Assembly: GCA_030068075.1 (NCBI GenBank)
Contig: CM057832.1
Span: forward strand, 74,553,502 to 74,617,501
From: Paguma larvata
Taxonomy: Eukaryota > Chordata > Mammalia > Carnivora > Viverridae
Length of the DNA: 64,000 nt
Reading direction: 5' to 3'
Positions 34,690-47,740 of this stretch are shown here, piece after piece. The stretch's first letter is position 1. Each line of letters opens with the position of its first letter. The position numbers and the translations under genes are program-made. Below the pieces are notes generated by a model. That model worked only from the letters and a program-made list of their open reading frames with translations. It ran no database searches and was not told the origin of the DNA.

Positions 34690-36165
34690 TCTCAATAAAA
34701 TATTTGTATTGAGATGTAGCTGACATATAACATCATATTAGTTACAGTTATACAAAGTAAGGATTCATCATATGTATATAGTGTGAAATGATCACCACAG
34801 TAAGTCGAGTTAACATCCATCACCTCACATAGTTACAATTGCTTTTCTTGTGATGAGAACTTCTAAGATCTATTCTCTGAGCAACTTTCAAATATACAGT
34901 GTTATTAACTATAGTCACTATGCCACTCATTATAACACCAGGACTTACACAGTTTGTGACTGAAGTTTGTATCTTTTGACCACCTTCATCCACTTCACTG
35001 ACCTCCACTCTCTGCCCCTGTCTTTCTCTGACTTATTTCACTCCGTGCAATACCCGCAAGTTCCATCCATGTTGTCATGTCAGGATTGCATTCATTTTTA
35101 TGACTGAATCACATTGCACTGTGCATGTGTGTGTTTGTATATATGTATGCACACACGTGTGTGTATATATATATTTCACATTGGCTTTGTCCATCCATCT
35201 ACTGATGAACACTTAGCTTGTTTCCATGTCTTTGCTATTGTAAATGATGCTGCAATGAACGTGAGGGTGCTTACATCATTTTGAGTTAGTGTCTTCATTT
35301 CCATTGGATAAATACCCAGAAGTGGAATTGTGGGATCATGTGGTATTATTTCTTTTTTCAGGGACTTCCCTACTGTCTCTCATAGCTGCACCAATTTACA
35401 TTCCCACCAACAGTGCACAAAAGGGTGCCCTTTTCACCATATTCTTGCCAACATTTGTCATTTCTATCTTTTTAATAATAGCCATTCTAACAGGTGTAAG
35501 GCAATACCTCAGTGTAATTTTGATTGACATTGACCTGATGATTAGTGAGGTTGAACACCTTTCCAAGAACCTTTCAAGTATCAAGTTGGACATCTGTATG
35601 CCTTCTTTGAAAAAAAATGTCTATTTATATCTTCTGCTTATTTTTTAACTGGATTGTTTATTTATTTGTATAGAGTTGTAGAAGTTTTTTTATGAATTTT
35701 GGATACTAACCCCTTATCAGGTATTTGATTTGCAAATATCTTTGCCCATTCAGCAGGTTGCCTTTTTATGTTGTTGAGGATTTCCTTTACAGTGCAGAAG
35801 TGTTTTAGTTTGATGTAGTCACACTTGTTTATTTTGGCTTTTGTCGCCTTTGCTTTTGGTATCAAATCCAAAAAAAAATCATCACTATGAGTCCTGTCAA
35901 GGAGCTTACTGCCTATGTTTTCTTCTTGGCGTATTATGGCTTCAGGTCTTATGTTCAAGTCTTTGATCCATTTTAAATTGATTTTTGTGTATGATGCAAG
36001 ATAGTGATCCATTTCCATTCTTTTGCATGTGGCTGTCCAGTTTTTTCAGCACCATTTATTAAAGAGACTGCCCTGCTGCATATTCTTGGCTCCTTTGTCA
36101 TAAATTAATTGACCGTATATGTATGGATTTATTTCTGGGCTCTCTATTCTATTCCATTATTTAAA
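34690..36165 (-). mobile_element. L1, antisense, about 1.5 kb of 3' end
   Basis: From the plus-strand left it reads through an antisense 3' UTR (attgagatgtagctgacata, gatcaccacagtaagtcgag), then antisense ORF2. A (TG)n/(TA)n patch sits near 35124-35172. On the minus strand the 35662-36018 frame (118 codons) reads as late ORF2, but the copy has multiple breaks and is 5'-truncated near 36165. Confidence 0.9.
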
Positions 36166-36344
36166 AACTATTTTTAATAAAAAGAAGACCTTGTATCACC
36201 ACAAATTGAAAGTAACTATAAAATGGAACTAATACACTGTTTTCTGTGTCCTGCTCTGTAGCTGATAAAAGGGGATGTTAGACGTTAAAGACTAGAATCA
36301 GAGATGTTCCTCTTTATGCATTTATATCTGTTGAAAAAAGAAAT

Positions 36345-36790
36345 TGATCAAGAGAATAAGAAGACAAGCCAATTACTGGAAGAAAATATTTGCCAAAAAA
36401 AACCCACATCTGATAAAGGACTATTTTCTAAAATATACATGGAACTCCTAAAACTCTATAAGAAAATGAATGACCTGATTTAAAAATGGGCTAAGACCCG
36501 GACATCTTACCAAAGCAGACATACAGATAGCAAATAGGCATATTAAAAGATGCTTCCCATTGTATGTTGTCAGGGAAATACAAATTAAAATAAGAATGAG
36601 ATATCACAACATATATATTAGAATGGCTAACTGTAAAAAGTGTACCACTCTAAATATAGGATGCTGATAGTAGGAGAGGGTGTGTGTGTACAGGAGAAGC
36701 AGGTACGTGGGAAATCTCTATACTTTCCACTCTGTGGACCTAAAACTGTACTAAAAAACAAAGTTTATTAATTAAAAAAAGGAAATTAAA
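36345..36790 (+). mobile_element. Old L1 fragment with internal deletion
   Basis: ggaagaaaatatttgccaaa, tctgataaaggactattttc and tggctaactgtaaaaagtgt are mid-late ORF2. The copy then jumps to a 3'-end phrase (acctaaaactgtactaaaaa) with a large part missing. Confidence 0.75.
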
Positions 36791-37871
36791 ACATTTATAA
36801 CCTCATGACTCACTGACATTTAACTCCATATTCATGCCCTATTTAAAATATTCATCCCTGGGAAAACTCGAGTATCACAGAAAAGGCATTCAACTTAATA
36901 ATCATGGTTTTGAGTCTTAGGTGCTTCTCATTTTCCAAATCTATTTAATCTACCCAGTGTTCATTCTTCGCAGCCTTCTATTTCCCAAGGATTGAGTGGG
37001 ATCAAATGAGATCATGCATGTGAAAATACTGGGGAAAGAATATCTAGACAAAAGGAAAATTCTCTCTAGAATGTCTTTTAGTAAATCATTCAAATCATTC
37101 TTATAAAAACATTTTTGTCTCTGAAGCATTTTTTATCTTACGTATTTCTAGAACTAGGCTGAGTATGGGGAGAAGCCAGAGATTAGAAAACAATTGTCCA
37201 AATCTCACCATGAACCCACTTAGAGAATAGGATTAGAATTGAAATAGGTTGAATACATCTTGAATTAGAATTCAAATAGGTTGAATTCATTTCATATTGT
37301 GACAGGAGCAGAACAAAGAAGGAGGGGAAACTATTCTGGTGGTTTGTGTGACAAGACAAGAGACTATCCTTAAATCTGAAAGGGAAGAACATGGGGCAAT
37401 GAGTGCTTTAGCCAAACAGGCATGGGATTCAGGCAGCCATTCCATCCTGAGGCAGGATGCTGGGCTCCTCCTGGTTGAGCCTTTAGCACAGCAGTGGAGA
37501 AACCCTGACTTAGAGGATTTATTCTTCTATCACAAATAGAATCACATTCTCAGAATGATTGTTCTACAAGAGGTTGTAGCTATGCGATGCTACAACATAT
37601 CAGTCAATTATCTTAGACAATGAAAACAACCAGTATCGGTTTTTCTTGTGCTGTGTTCCATGAGATATATAGGTATTTACTGGGAAGAAAATGGGTATCT
37701 GTGGTCAAATAAGAGCAATAATATTGAACTAAATAAAGGTAAACATTCATTTTATGGAAAATATCTCAGAGCCTTTAACTAACGTGCTTTCTTCTTCCTA
37801 GAAGGATATGAGGAAGTGATGTTTTCCTAACACCTGCCCATGGGTTTCTCTACCCTACCAACCCTTCTTCT
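36791..37871. other. Unique intergenic sequence
   Basis: Contains a local duplicated phrase (aattgaaataggttgaatac near 37236 and attcaaatagg-ttgaattc near 37270). No gene or repeat family recognised. Confidence 0.4.
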
Positions 37872-37881
37872 CCCTTATTTT

Positions 37882-38122
37882 TTTTAACCTCATTTATTTA
37901 TTTTTGAGAGAGAGAAAGAGAGAGACAGAGAGAGTGGGCAGGGGAGGGGGAGGAGAGGGAGAGAGGGGGAGAGAGAGAGAGAGAGAGAGAAAGAGAATCT
38001 CAAACAGACTCCACACTGTCAGCGTGGAGCCCAATGTGGGGCACGAACTGACAAACCATGAAATCATGACCTGAACTCACACCAAGAGTCAGATACTTAA
38101 CAGATTGAACCACCCAGGCACC
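37882..38122 (-). mobile_element. CAN-SINE, antisense (unit A of a probable dimer)
   Basis: Full antisense SINE with a long expanded GA-rich segment (about 37905-37994) and head end gaaccacccaggcacc. It is followed at once by oligo-T and a second, partial SINE. The duplication ccctttatt-like cccttatttt at 37872-37881 and 38212-38221 encloses both units. Confidence 0.92.
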
Positions 38123-38211
38123 TTTTTTTTTTTTTTTTTTTTTTTTTGAGAGAGAGACAGAGACAGAGAGTGACCAGGGAAGGGACAGAGAGAGAGGGAT
38201 GCCCTTATTTT
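38123..38211 (-). mobile_element. Truncated CAN-SINE, antisense (unit B of a probable dimer)
   Basis: Oligo-T then gagagagagacagagacaga and the start of the body; the tRNA-like half is missing. In sense orientation this 5'-truncated unit precedes unit A. Confidence 0.85.
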
Positions 38212-38489
38212 CTTATGCAACATATATTAACAATATATTTTCAAAACTTTGCACTAAGTACATTGAGCAATACAGGCAGGGATTGCCTTGGGCTATACTG
38301 CTCTGAATCTCTGACGGTATATTGAATAAATGGTGGAGGAATAGATAAATAATTTAGACAAGCCAGAATTAGCTTCTCTTTAGGACTGAAGTTCTTCTCT
38401 TAAAGAGGACAATCTTTGAGGCCCCTTTCAAAAGACTATACAAACATAGATCTATTGTTTCACAAACAGCTTTAAGCATACTTATGCAA

Positions 38490-38513
38490 ACACACACACA
38501 CACACACACACAC
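38490..38513 (+). repeat. (AC)12 microsatellite
   Basis: Uninterrupted AC dinucleotide run. Confidence 0.95.
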
Positions 38514-39618
38514 CGTGGAAACTCTCATTTTCTTCCAAAGAGGAATGCACACACAGAGACTGTACCCCCATGATTTCTTATGCCAGTGTTAAGAAATGTA
38601 TCATAAGAGTATGCTAACTCAGAAAGCACTCCACTGGGATCTTTAGACCTCATTATCGCTCAGCATAATTAAATCTTTATTAGATTAAACTGCACTTTTT
38701 CTGGACTTCTCGATAAATTTAGCACCCAGCCAACTTTTAACACACCATTAGATAAGACCCAAAAAGAAATTTAAAGAGTATCCCTTACCAACGCATTCGA
38801 ATTTCTCAAATTTAGAAGCATCCCCACAGATGTGTGCTACCTACGTTATCATGACATGACTTTCAAGGTGTTGCGTTTTTTTTTTTCCAAATAAGAAAAG
38901 GAAAGAATCATAGAATTAGCACAAGAAGGCTTTTGGCTGGAAAGTAAGTTAAAGGTAAAAATGGAAAGACTTTAAATAAGGAGGATGTGGTTTTTTGACA
39001 ACACAGGCATATTGGCCCAATTAAGAAGCCAAGCAAAATGAGGAAATCTTCAGGTCTGAAATTACAACACTCTCTTCATGATGCTTGCAAAGTAAGTACA
39101 ATGACCTAAACGCTGCAGCCTTCATTCTTTCATCAACCACCACGAACATATCCATGCTCCTGCCCCAGCCCCTCTCTCCTGCAAACGTTTCCAACAAAGA
39201 CAACCATCCCCTCCTCATGTTATTCTTTTATACCTTGTCTGAAGGCTCTAGCACTTGAAGGAATGACTACTTAAAATTTACCCAGAATTAACGACCATGA
39301 AAGGCTGGAGTCTGATGAATACTCAAGTCACACTCCGACTTCAATCTGCTAGGCCAGCATCAAGAAAAGGGCACCATAGCTTTGTTGCCAAGAAAGAGTA
39401 GTTTTCATTGCACCCAGGTGTGAAAGTAAGTGCTGTAACTGTCTCACCAAATATGGTTTTCTTCAACACCAAAGTAAAACTGGCCAAAAACATTGCTGAG
39501 AACTCTCATATAGGAGAATCGAAAATCAATAGTATTCTTCATTCACTGTGCAGCCCAGTTCTCGCCACCTAAGTCTGTCCAAGGTGATGCAATCACTTGT
39601 AAAATCAACATAGTCAAA

Positions 39619-39621
<3 letters not shown>

Positions 39622-39649
<28 letters not shown>
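39622..39649 (+). repeat. (GT)14 microsatellite
   Basis: Uninterrupted GT dinucleotide run. Confidence 0.95.
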
Positions 39650-39737
39650 ATTTCTAGGAATCGACAGATGGTGGGTAAATAGTATTTAGTGATTACCCAC
39701 TGCTACCGGATTACCACATTGCATTGAAATCTGTGTT

Positions 39738-39862
39738 TCCTCTATACTACAAACTTCTTAAGACAAAGGATCATGCCTTAGTCTCCCTTCTTATCCCCCA
39801 AATACACAGCACAATGCTGGGCATGTATAATAGGAAGTTGGTAAATATTTGTTGAGCTGACC
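39738..39862 (+). mobile_element. L2 LINE 3' end
   Basis: ctacaaacttcttaagacaa, then aggatcatgcctt, cacagcacaatgctgggcat and taaatatttgttgagctgac form the sense L2 terminus. Confidence 0.78.
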
Positions 39863-41049
39863 TAAAAAGACCTGAACTTATTCTTGCAACAATAAATGCA
39901 GGCCACAAATACATGCACCCAAAGGCTCCTTCCAGAAGAGGGTTGTTCCTTGTATGACAGAATGCAAGCAATGGGAAATCACAGCTTGGACTGTTTCGCG
40001 CGACAACATGTGACTTCTGAGTTCTGAGATCCACCTGTTAGAGACGGAGCATTTCAAGCCCTTTTACAGAAAAAAGAGTAGTCACCCTCAGATTCTACCT
40101 CCACTACACAAACCCACCTCAGTCTTACCAGTCCCCTGCCGGTGCTTGGCTTTCCTCTAGAAATAAATTTTCCGAAGGAGTTTGAGACAACAGGAGCTAC
40201 TCCTGAACTCGCTCTGCTCTGGCTCATTTCACATGCGTTCAGAGAGTTTGCTGAATGAACTTGCACACACCGGTGAGTTGAAAATGAGAGCAGTTATGCT
40301 TGCAAAATATTTAGTCCTTCTCAGAAGAGAGAAGCTCCTTTTTAAGAGTTGGAATTTTAGAGGTAGATTTTTATATAGTTTGGTGCAATTTCAGTATGTT
40401 CCAGACAGGAGAATGTTTACGCAGCCCCAAAGTTTGTCTCTTTAACATAAATGTACCTTTTTTACCATTTAAAACAACACTTGTAAAATTCAAGAAATGA
40501 ACAGATTCCCTGAAAAAAAAAAAAGAGAGAGAGAGAGAGGAAAAACACTTCCCCTTAAGCCCATGGTGTTAATTTTATTTGAATGTTAACTCAAATCTGT
40601 GCGACCTTAAACATATAGATATAAAAGCCCTTATGCTCATACTTCTTGGACAAATTAAAAAAAAAAAAGCTTTAAATTAAATACAGACAAAACTTCGAGC
40701 CAATAAATTTTTAATTAGCCATCGTAATTTGATGTGATGGATGATAGAGGGTTGCTGAGAGTTAATCCTTTCTTGAAGTCTGAATCCGGAATCCATATCT
40801 ATGGGAATGAGTCCTTTCTGATTTGGCAGACTTAAAAGAATAGATGCAATTTGATGACTCCCTTCCTTTGATTGGATTACTGTAAAACTTTCATTTACAA
40901 AATGTGTATTTGTATCATTTACATATGAAACTGACCTCTATTATTCTCTTATTAGCTCGAGATAATTAAAGTAGTACTTCTTGGCACAAAAGACACTGGA
41001 CAGATAATCACAAAGATAGGCACCAAATTCATCCAAATGATCTATGTAC
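39863..41049. other. Unique sequence, AT-rich
   Basis: Largely free of recognisable repeats apart from an A/GA run at about 40512-40541. An AT-rich patch near 40700-40740 (aaatttttaattagccatcg) holds homeodomain-like cores. No gene is recognisable. Conservation cannot be judged by eye. Confidence 0.4.
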
Positions 41050-41353
41050 CTGTCAGGATTCCTTTTAGTTGCAAATTAAAAAATATAACCCAAACTGGGT
41101 CACAGCTGAAAGAATCTTTGGCAAATAATCCCCATTGGTTCAAACAGGTTGTGTTCTCATCTCTGAAGCCAATGGAATGAAATGTGCTGATCGCCATCAG
41201 AGATAATACCAAGAGCCAGAGGTGGCATTGCTTTTACCCAAGCTGTGTACCTAAAAAAGAGAAAGATGTGGTTTCTAAAGAAAGTTGGTGTTACTGTTAC
41301 CAAGAAAGAATGGCAATAGACGTGCCACACAGCCAACAATGAATGTCCGCTAT
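41050..41353 (+). repeat. Ancient dispersed repeat with internal deletion
   Basis: Starts near ccttttagttgcaaattaaa and acccaaactgggtcacagct and ends near ccaacaatgaatgtccgcta. Same family type as the repeats at 9.7 and 58.0 kb. Confidence 0.5.
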
Positions 41354-42479
41354 AATCAAGAAGATGCTTGTGTTAAGATTTCAAATTTATTAAAATATGA
41401 AATTACATTAAAAAATTATTGTAAATAACTCTCAGACTCTGCAAAAGTGGTCCTTAGACACATCTAAGATTTCTCAGACTCATATTTGAGAAACCCTGAC
41501 CTAGGAGGTACAGGATAACAAAAGGGTGAAAAGAAACATAAAACTTGACATTAAAAGTTCAAGAGAGCAGGTCCAGATAAGCAGAGGAATTTGATCAACC
41601 AAATACCTTCATTCATTCAGGAGCCTAACGGGAAGCCCATTACTGTCTTTTAGATAATTTGATCAGATACTTTATAAATAAGAAAAGACTCTCAACTCTG
41701 CCTTCCCTTCCTCACATGAAATTGATTTTCACCAAATTTGGAGCTCACATTGGGACAGTGTGACTTGAACCACAGGCTACGTGGCACTGATGAAATCTAC
41801 TTAGGAAGGCTCTGGGAGGCACATCAAAGAAACCACAGTATGTCCAGAGAAATGGACGAACAGGGGTCATGTGACTGCCAATCAGAAGAGAGAGGCCATG
41901 GATTAAGAAACAAATAGCAGTTTCAAATAAAAGCCTTAAACTAAGAGTTATAAGAACAGATAATCTGTGTAACTGGCGTTTTGTCCCCCACACTTCTCTA
42001 ACAGTAGTGACGACAGTGGTCTATTTACTCAACAATGGCCCATGATTCTCTTGAAGAACACAGGGAGGCTACCGGGACTGTAACATGGAATAATGTGGCC
42101 TCAGTGACAGCAGTCATGGCTTCCCCAGGCAGGTAAATTAACTGAACAGAGGTGGGGTCAAAGTCCTGTTCTCTTTGTCTCTTTGTACTGATCCTCATTC
42201 TTAGTCTCTTGGAAACTGGTCTCACCGGGAACCTAAGATTATCAGCAGCCTTTAATCATTAATATGTGGACAGGGTTGTTACCACATGGAATCATCTAGG
42301 GCTTCAGTTTTTGCACAGAACGGACATCTAGGTCATGTTTCTATCTTTCAACTTCTAGGTAGCGATGTCCCTGGACCACTTCAGGTGCAAATGTACCATT
42401 TAAAAGTTTCTGTGACCCCCGTCCTTATGACTTTCGACAATGTGCCTTGTCAGTTAGGAGTCTGGATGGCATTCAGGGT
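41354..42479. other. Unique intergenic sequence
   Basis: No repeat family or gene recognised. Confidence 0.4.
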
Positions 42480-42660
42480 TCTCCTCCTGATTTTGTCAGT
42501 AGCAGAGTAATCCAGGACAAGTGACTTAACGTCTTTGCGGAGTCATTTCTCTCTGTTTAAAAGAGAATTCTGACATCTGCCCCACTCATAGGGCTGGAAA
42601 TAGAATAAAGTAGATATCAGGTAAGAAAATGATGTAAAAATTAATAGCAACCAATACTTA
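42480..42660 (+). repeat. MIR
   Basis: aatccaggacaagtgactta, then acgtctttgcgg and a ccactcatagggctggaaat block match the MIR core. Confidence 0.7.
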
Positions 42661-43464
42661 TGGAGCTGTACTCAATTACACATGTGTTTCTTGACTATCT
42701 ACCTTCTTCCTAGGACTATTACTGATTCCCCAGTTTTGTTCTGTCCTGAAAAGCATGCAAATTCAAGTTCACAAGATTATGCTTAGAAAAGGTGGCCAAA
42801 ACTGGAGCTTAAGCTTCATGATGATCTATAGATGTGAGCATGCATTTCCCAAAAGCAGTCTCATAGAAACACATTTGTATGTATAGCAAACTGGGGGAAA
42901 ATTGAACTCGCTCTCCATTGTTACAATTACTACTGCAATATTGTTATTTTATTACTATAGCTTAATTAAATTCCTCTTACTGGAACTTAAAAACCATGAG
43001 AACCCAGACAGATTGAATACAGCAAACCATTAAGTCACCCTCCCTTTACTCAGAGGATTCTGTTTTAGGGCACAAAAGGGACAATATTATAATGTAATTA
43101 CTACTCTTAGCAGCAGTGAGTAATACTAACCCATCATCCAAGCACCAGAAATTGACAACAACATTTTGTTATGCTCTGTGGCTGCAGGCTACTTTTTCTT
43201 TCCCCACCCAAGACTAAAAATCCAATAATGTCTTTTATAATGGGGTGATGTGGCTTGAGAAATATCTGTTTATGATTCATGCTAAGGAGAGACCACAGTC
43301 TGCTACACAGCAAGCCACTTCGCCTCGGAAGAAAATATGCTCTCTGTTGCATTAACTCAGCTCTGAGGCAAAGTATCACAGCCACATCATCAAATTAGGG
43401 CCTGAGTGGGCAGCACAATTAGCTGGCCCTGTTATCCCTTCCACACCAGAGCCCTTGAAATGAG
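42661..43464. other. Unique intergenic sequence
   Basis: No repeat family or gene recognised. The 83-codon minus-strand frame at 43134-43385 has no recognisable homology. Confidence 0.4.
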
Positions 43465-43565
43465 CTTCCCAATGGCCGTGTGAAAGGTATCATTGATTCC
43501 ATCTCACAGATGAGGTAGCTGAAATAGAGCAATACGGGATGGCTTATATCTCAGGGAGATACTTG
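43465..43565 (-). repeat. MIR fragment, antisense
   Basis: gattccatctcacagatgag, then gtagctgaaatagagca, matches the antisense MIR core. Confidence 0.6.
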
Positions 43566-43865
43566 CAGTTTCTATGATAAAGAAGAGGATTCTAGAAACC
43601 TAGAGTCTAATCGTAAAATTAAGCAGCCAACAAAATCATTAGCTATGGTTCCATTTTTTGTTTTGGGCTCTCCTAGCCCTGAAGGAAATTACAAAGTGAA
43701 CAATTTTTACATCCAGGGACCTTCCACTCCCTCCTGCCCCATCTGTAGCCTGTTTTTCTAATTGCCTGCCCAGGATCAAATCCCTCTACAGGCTTGCTTT
43801 CAGAGAGCTTCCCCAAACAGAAAGCAATTTAATAAATGTAAACGTATTTACTCTTCACTCATTTT

Positions 43866-44130
43866 TTTCATTCATTTATTAAGCTACGTTCTATACACTG
43901 TAGTAGACTCAGCAATCAAAGAATAGTATGTCAATATCCTGCCTTTAAAATTCAGAGTCTAATGTTGTATTTAATACGTTATAGCTTGGTGGGGAATAGG
44001 TAGATTTGAAGTGCCACCTGGGGAAAAGAAACGTAGTAGGTGGCACTGAAAAATAGAAAGAACATTTAGAAGGTGGTAAGAAATCCTAAGGGCAAACGTT
44101 GTCAAGGCCTACCGCCTATTTGCCAGACCA
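43866..44130 (-). mobile_element. L2 LINE 3' fragment, antisense
   Basis: ttcattcatttattaagcta, then cactgtagtagactcagcaa and a ttcagagtctaatg block, follow antisense L2 3' order. Confidence 0.55.
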
Positions 44131-44194
44131 CCAAATCAGCTCTCAGAACCTAAGGGCTTTCCACTGGAATCCTGCCTCCATAATCTTCTTTCAG

Positions 44195-44480
44195 CCATTC
44201 AGCATTATTTGGGCCCTACTTACTGTAGGCAGTGCACTTTGGGGTGCTACATGAAGCTTACTCTCGAGCAGTTCACTGTACAGCTGGGGAGACAGTTGCT
44301 AAACATGTAATTATGATATCCTTAGTGTAGTGCAATCAATATCAGAGGTGTATACAACATGCTATTAGTATGAGAGAGGGTAAGGGGCCATTTATTCTCT
44401 CCATTGGAGTTAAGAAAAATTTCCATAGCAGATATATTTGAAGAAAGTTTTAAAGGATGAGGAGGAATCATACATCATAT
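44195..44480 (-). mobile_element. L2 LINE 3' fragment, antisense
   Basis: gcccctact-like gggccctacttactgtaggc, then gtgctacatgaagcttactc, ctggggagacagttgctaaa and an agtttta-aaggatgagg end follow antisense L2 3' order. Confidence 0.62.
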
Positions 44481-46522
44481 ATAGGTAAGGGCATATTATA
44501 TGTAATAAATAGGCATTCCTTTTGAAAATCAGAAGATTTGGCCACACCAGGCCCAAATTGCTGCAGATGGCAATGACTGCTGGAACGAAGTGGACTGCCT
44601 GGATGGTGTATGTGTTGAAATCAACCCATGTCATGTGCTTACATGCTTAATCACTTAAGCAATTGCTACTAAGATCTCTGGTCCATCAAATCCAGCCTGG
44701 GTCCACATGACCACAAGGCAATTAAAGGAGTTAGTCAACTATATACAACTACCAGTTAATTCTGTTGGTTTTTTTTTTAACAGAGTTGTTTATTTTTTTG
44801 TAACGACTGATTTAACATTTAAATAGGTATCTTTTGACTGCATATAACACCATGATCCAAAGTAAGGAATTAAGTACTGGTGATCCAAGCAACAGTGAAT
44901 TTTTCTGCCAATTGAAACAAATCAGTCCCTCAGAAAAAAAGAGCCCAGAAGCCTATCCAAAAACCCATAGGTCCCATCTACGTCTACCATGTCAAGTGCC
45001 GCCTTCTCTCATGGTATTTCATGGAGTTCTAGTTTAAATGTGCATGCGTATAGTGGTACCAGATCACACCGGGACTCTCAGACCTCCGCATTTTGGCGTG
45101 ATGGAGTCTACAGTGGTTGTGCTGGCTATGACAACACAGAGACAGGCTCTCAGTAGCCCAAACTGAAACATCAGGCCTCTACTAGCTGTGATTGCATCTC
45201 TGCATCAAAATGATCCCATAATCCCATGGCTGACAGACCAGACTGCAATGAGATTCAGGGTTCCAATTCATTCCATTACCTGAAGTTAGATGCATGCATC
45301 TGGAAACATCTGAAGCTATCTACAGGGAGTGTGTCCATGTGTGTGTGAGAGAGTGATATACCTTAGAATTCACACTACCTCCTTATGACATGGATGTGCT
45401 GAAAGCACTCCCACAGATCTTCCTGTGAAGACCTTATAAAAGTTATAATATCTGTAGAGAGCAGCTGAGCATTCTAAATTTGGTTTTGCCCAGCTCTGTC
45501 TCTTGATTAGGTCTGGCTAGACAAACAGTCTGATTTAAATGGTTGACTTCAATACCTCCTCAGCGTTGAATCGCTTGCACAAAATCTACTATCATACTTT
45601 CATTCCAAAATCAACACAATGAATCTTCTCATTCCTTGCTGCTTTATTTACTTTTTAAAACTATTCTTTCATGAAGGAAAAGAAGTGGAGAGTGGTTTTA
45701 GTATTTTCTTTTTATAAGGATGTGGAGAGCAAAGCAAAAAAATGATGGTAATTTGACAGTGAGTTGAATCCAAATAATTGCTGAGAACAGGTGTGTGTGT
45801 GTCTGTGTGTGTTCAATGGTCCTAAGAATGAATGTATAAAAATATAAGAAAAATAGTTAATACTCTAGAAGACTCATTGTAAATAATGGGCTTCTTGAGG
45901 AGCTGTTTTTAAATTTTCAGGAAGGTGAGAATATGTCTGAAAATTGTAGTGATTCCAGCAATTCTGCCTGATTTATTTTGCCCTGAGTATACTTGTTCAC
46001 TGTAATATTAGTCCTACCTATGTGGTTGGAGCTGCCAATTTAGATGATTTTATATACAGCCTCAAACTCCATGACTGCCAAATTCAACTGAAGACCAAAG
46101 TTATGTCTACATGACCAGGTAGAATTAGAAGGAAAAAAAATACAGTTGGTGTATTTTTCCAATGCCTGTCTCTGTTATGAGAAAGGCTGGCCTGAAAGTT
46201 CAAGAAGCTACCCTAACAAACCAGTGAACTTGACCAACTCAACAGACATCACCTTAAGAGAGATGAAGAAAAAGGTTGACTTATATCAATTCAACTCCAA
46301 AAAAAACAAAAACAAAAAAACAAACAAACAAACAAACAAACAAAAAACGCCACAGACTGAAATGCAGTAGAATTGTCTGTAATAACATTCGGTAATGATA
46401 ATGATGATACAACTTTTATCTATTCCAACATATGACTGTTAATAATACTTTTAAATATTTTTAAATTAAAATTTTTTAAGTTAGGAAAATAAATCTCAGT
46501 AGTGAGATTCTTTAAATTTTCT
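44481..46522. other. Unique intergenic sequence, about 2 kb
   Basis: No repeat family or gene recognised. Contains a short GT-rich run (45789-45812) and a (CAAA)n array (46303-46347). Confidence 0.45.
46303..46347 (+). repeat. (CAAA)n microsatellite
   Basis: A-rich run grading into six or more caaa units; no SINE or L1 body is attached upstream. Confidence 0.9.
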
Positions 46523-46524
46523 TT

Positions 46525-46740
46525 TTATATTGTTAAAGTTTATTTATTTATTTTGAGAGAGAAAGAAAGAGAGAGAGAGAACAGGAGGGAGGGAGAGAGG
46601 TAGAGAGGGAGAATCCCAAGAAGGTTCTGCGCTGTTAACACAGCGATTGATGTCAGGCTCGAACCCATGAACTATGAGATCATGACCTGAGCCTAAACCA
46701 AGAGTCAGACACTTAACCAAGTGAGCGATGCAGGCACCCC
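46525..46740 (-). mobile_element. CAN-SINE, antisense
   Basis: ttaaagtttatttatttatt, GA-rich segment, decayed head end gcgatgcaggcacccc. Older copy; no target duplication visible. Confidence 0.9.
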
Positions 46741-47569
46741 AGTTTTTTTAAATAAGAATTATTTAAACATATTTCTATGTTCATCAGAGTTTAGTATTTT
46801 GCTTTTGGTTTATTTTGTGCTTATTTTTAAGATTATTTCTCATCTTGATAGTAGTTTGTGCTGGGCAACATTGGAAAGAACTGTATTTATCTATAGAGTA
46901 GGATACACCACTCAACAATCCAAATTATTTGTTCAACTTTATTTCAACTTAAGAATCACAACATCCATACTTTAAAAAGTAACCTTGATAATAGAGCTGC
47001 TTTGTCCAGAAACACAACTAATTAAGGAGAAAAAAAATACATCCAGAAACTACTTGAATTCAAATTGTGCTTCCCCAACCCTAACTTACTAAATAGAAGA
47101 GTTAAGAAAAAATATATAGGCTTTTTTAAAAAAAGCTCTCATTCTCTTTCTTTTCCTTTCTCTTTCCTTTCATTAATACAGTGGTCGTTTTACACATAAG
47201 ACTTTAGATTTATTTACAAAAGCATCATGTGTAATGAATTCTCATCTACTAGAGATCTGAGAAGACCATCTGGAAGAAAGAGAGTCTATATGAGTCAGTA
47301 GGTCCCAACAGCTGGCATCAATGTGCAAACCTTCTGCCATTTTTTGGATTTTCACTGCTAAGTTATTGTATTTCTAAATATGCCACTGCTTCTTTAAATA
47401 AGCTTCCAACTTCTCCCTTTCCAAAACGTCTTTGGATTTATTTGTCATATGGCACCCAAACAAAAAAATGTAAACCCAAAAAAGAGTGCTAATTAAGTGT
47501 GGGAGTTGCAATGTTAAATGATTTTTTAATAAACATCAAATTTCTAGAGTCTCAAGAGAAGGCAGCTCA
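46741..47569. other. Unique AT-rich sequence
   Basis: No repeat family or gene recognised. Confidence 0.4.
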
Positions 47570-47740
47570 GTCCCTTGGAAAAAACATGGGATTTAAAGTA
47601 AGAAAGATGATGTGCTGACACCCATATTTGCCAGCCTTGAGTTTCTTTTCTGTAAGACTGGGGTGATCATGCCTGCCTGAAGGAGTTGTCACGAGCATTA
47701 AGTGATACAGAAAATGTAAACTGTTAGGGCAGCTCTGAAG
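47570..47740 (+). repeat. MIR
   Basis: ttgagtttcttttctgtaag, actggggtgatcatgcctgc and tcacgagcattaagtgatac match the MIR core and 3' part. Confidence 0.8.

Larger units (their letters stand above)
38222..39737. other. Unique intergenic sequence with two dinucleotide arrays
   Basis: No gene recognised. Contains (AC)n at 38490-38513 and (GT)n at 39622-39649. Confidence 0.5.

Noticed and set aside
35662..36018. 118-codon minus-strand frame as a gene
   Set aside because: It is late L1 ORF2 in a truncated, broken antisense L1.
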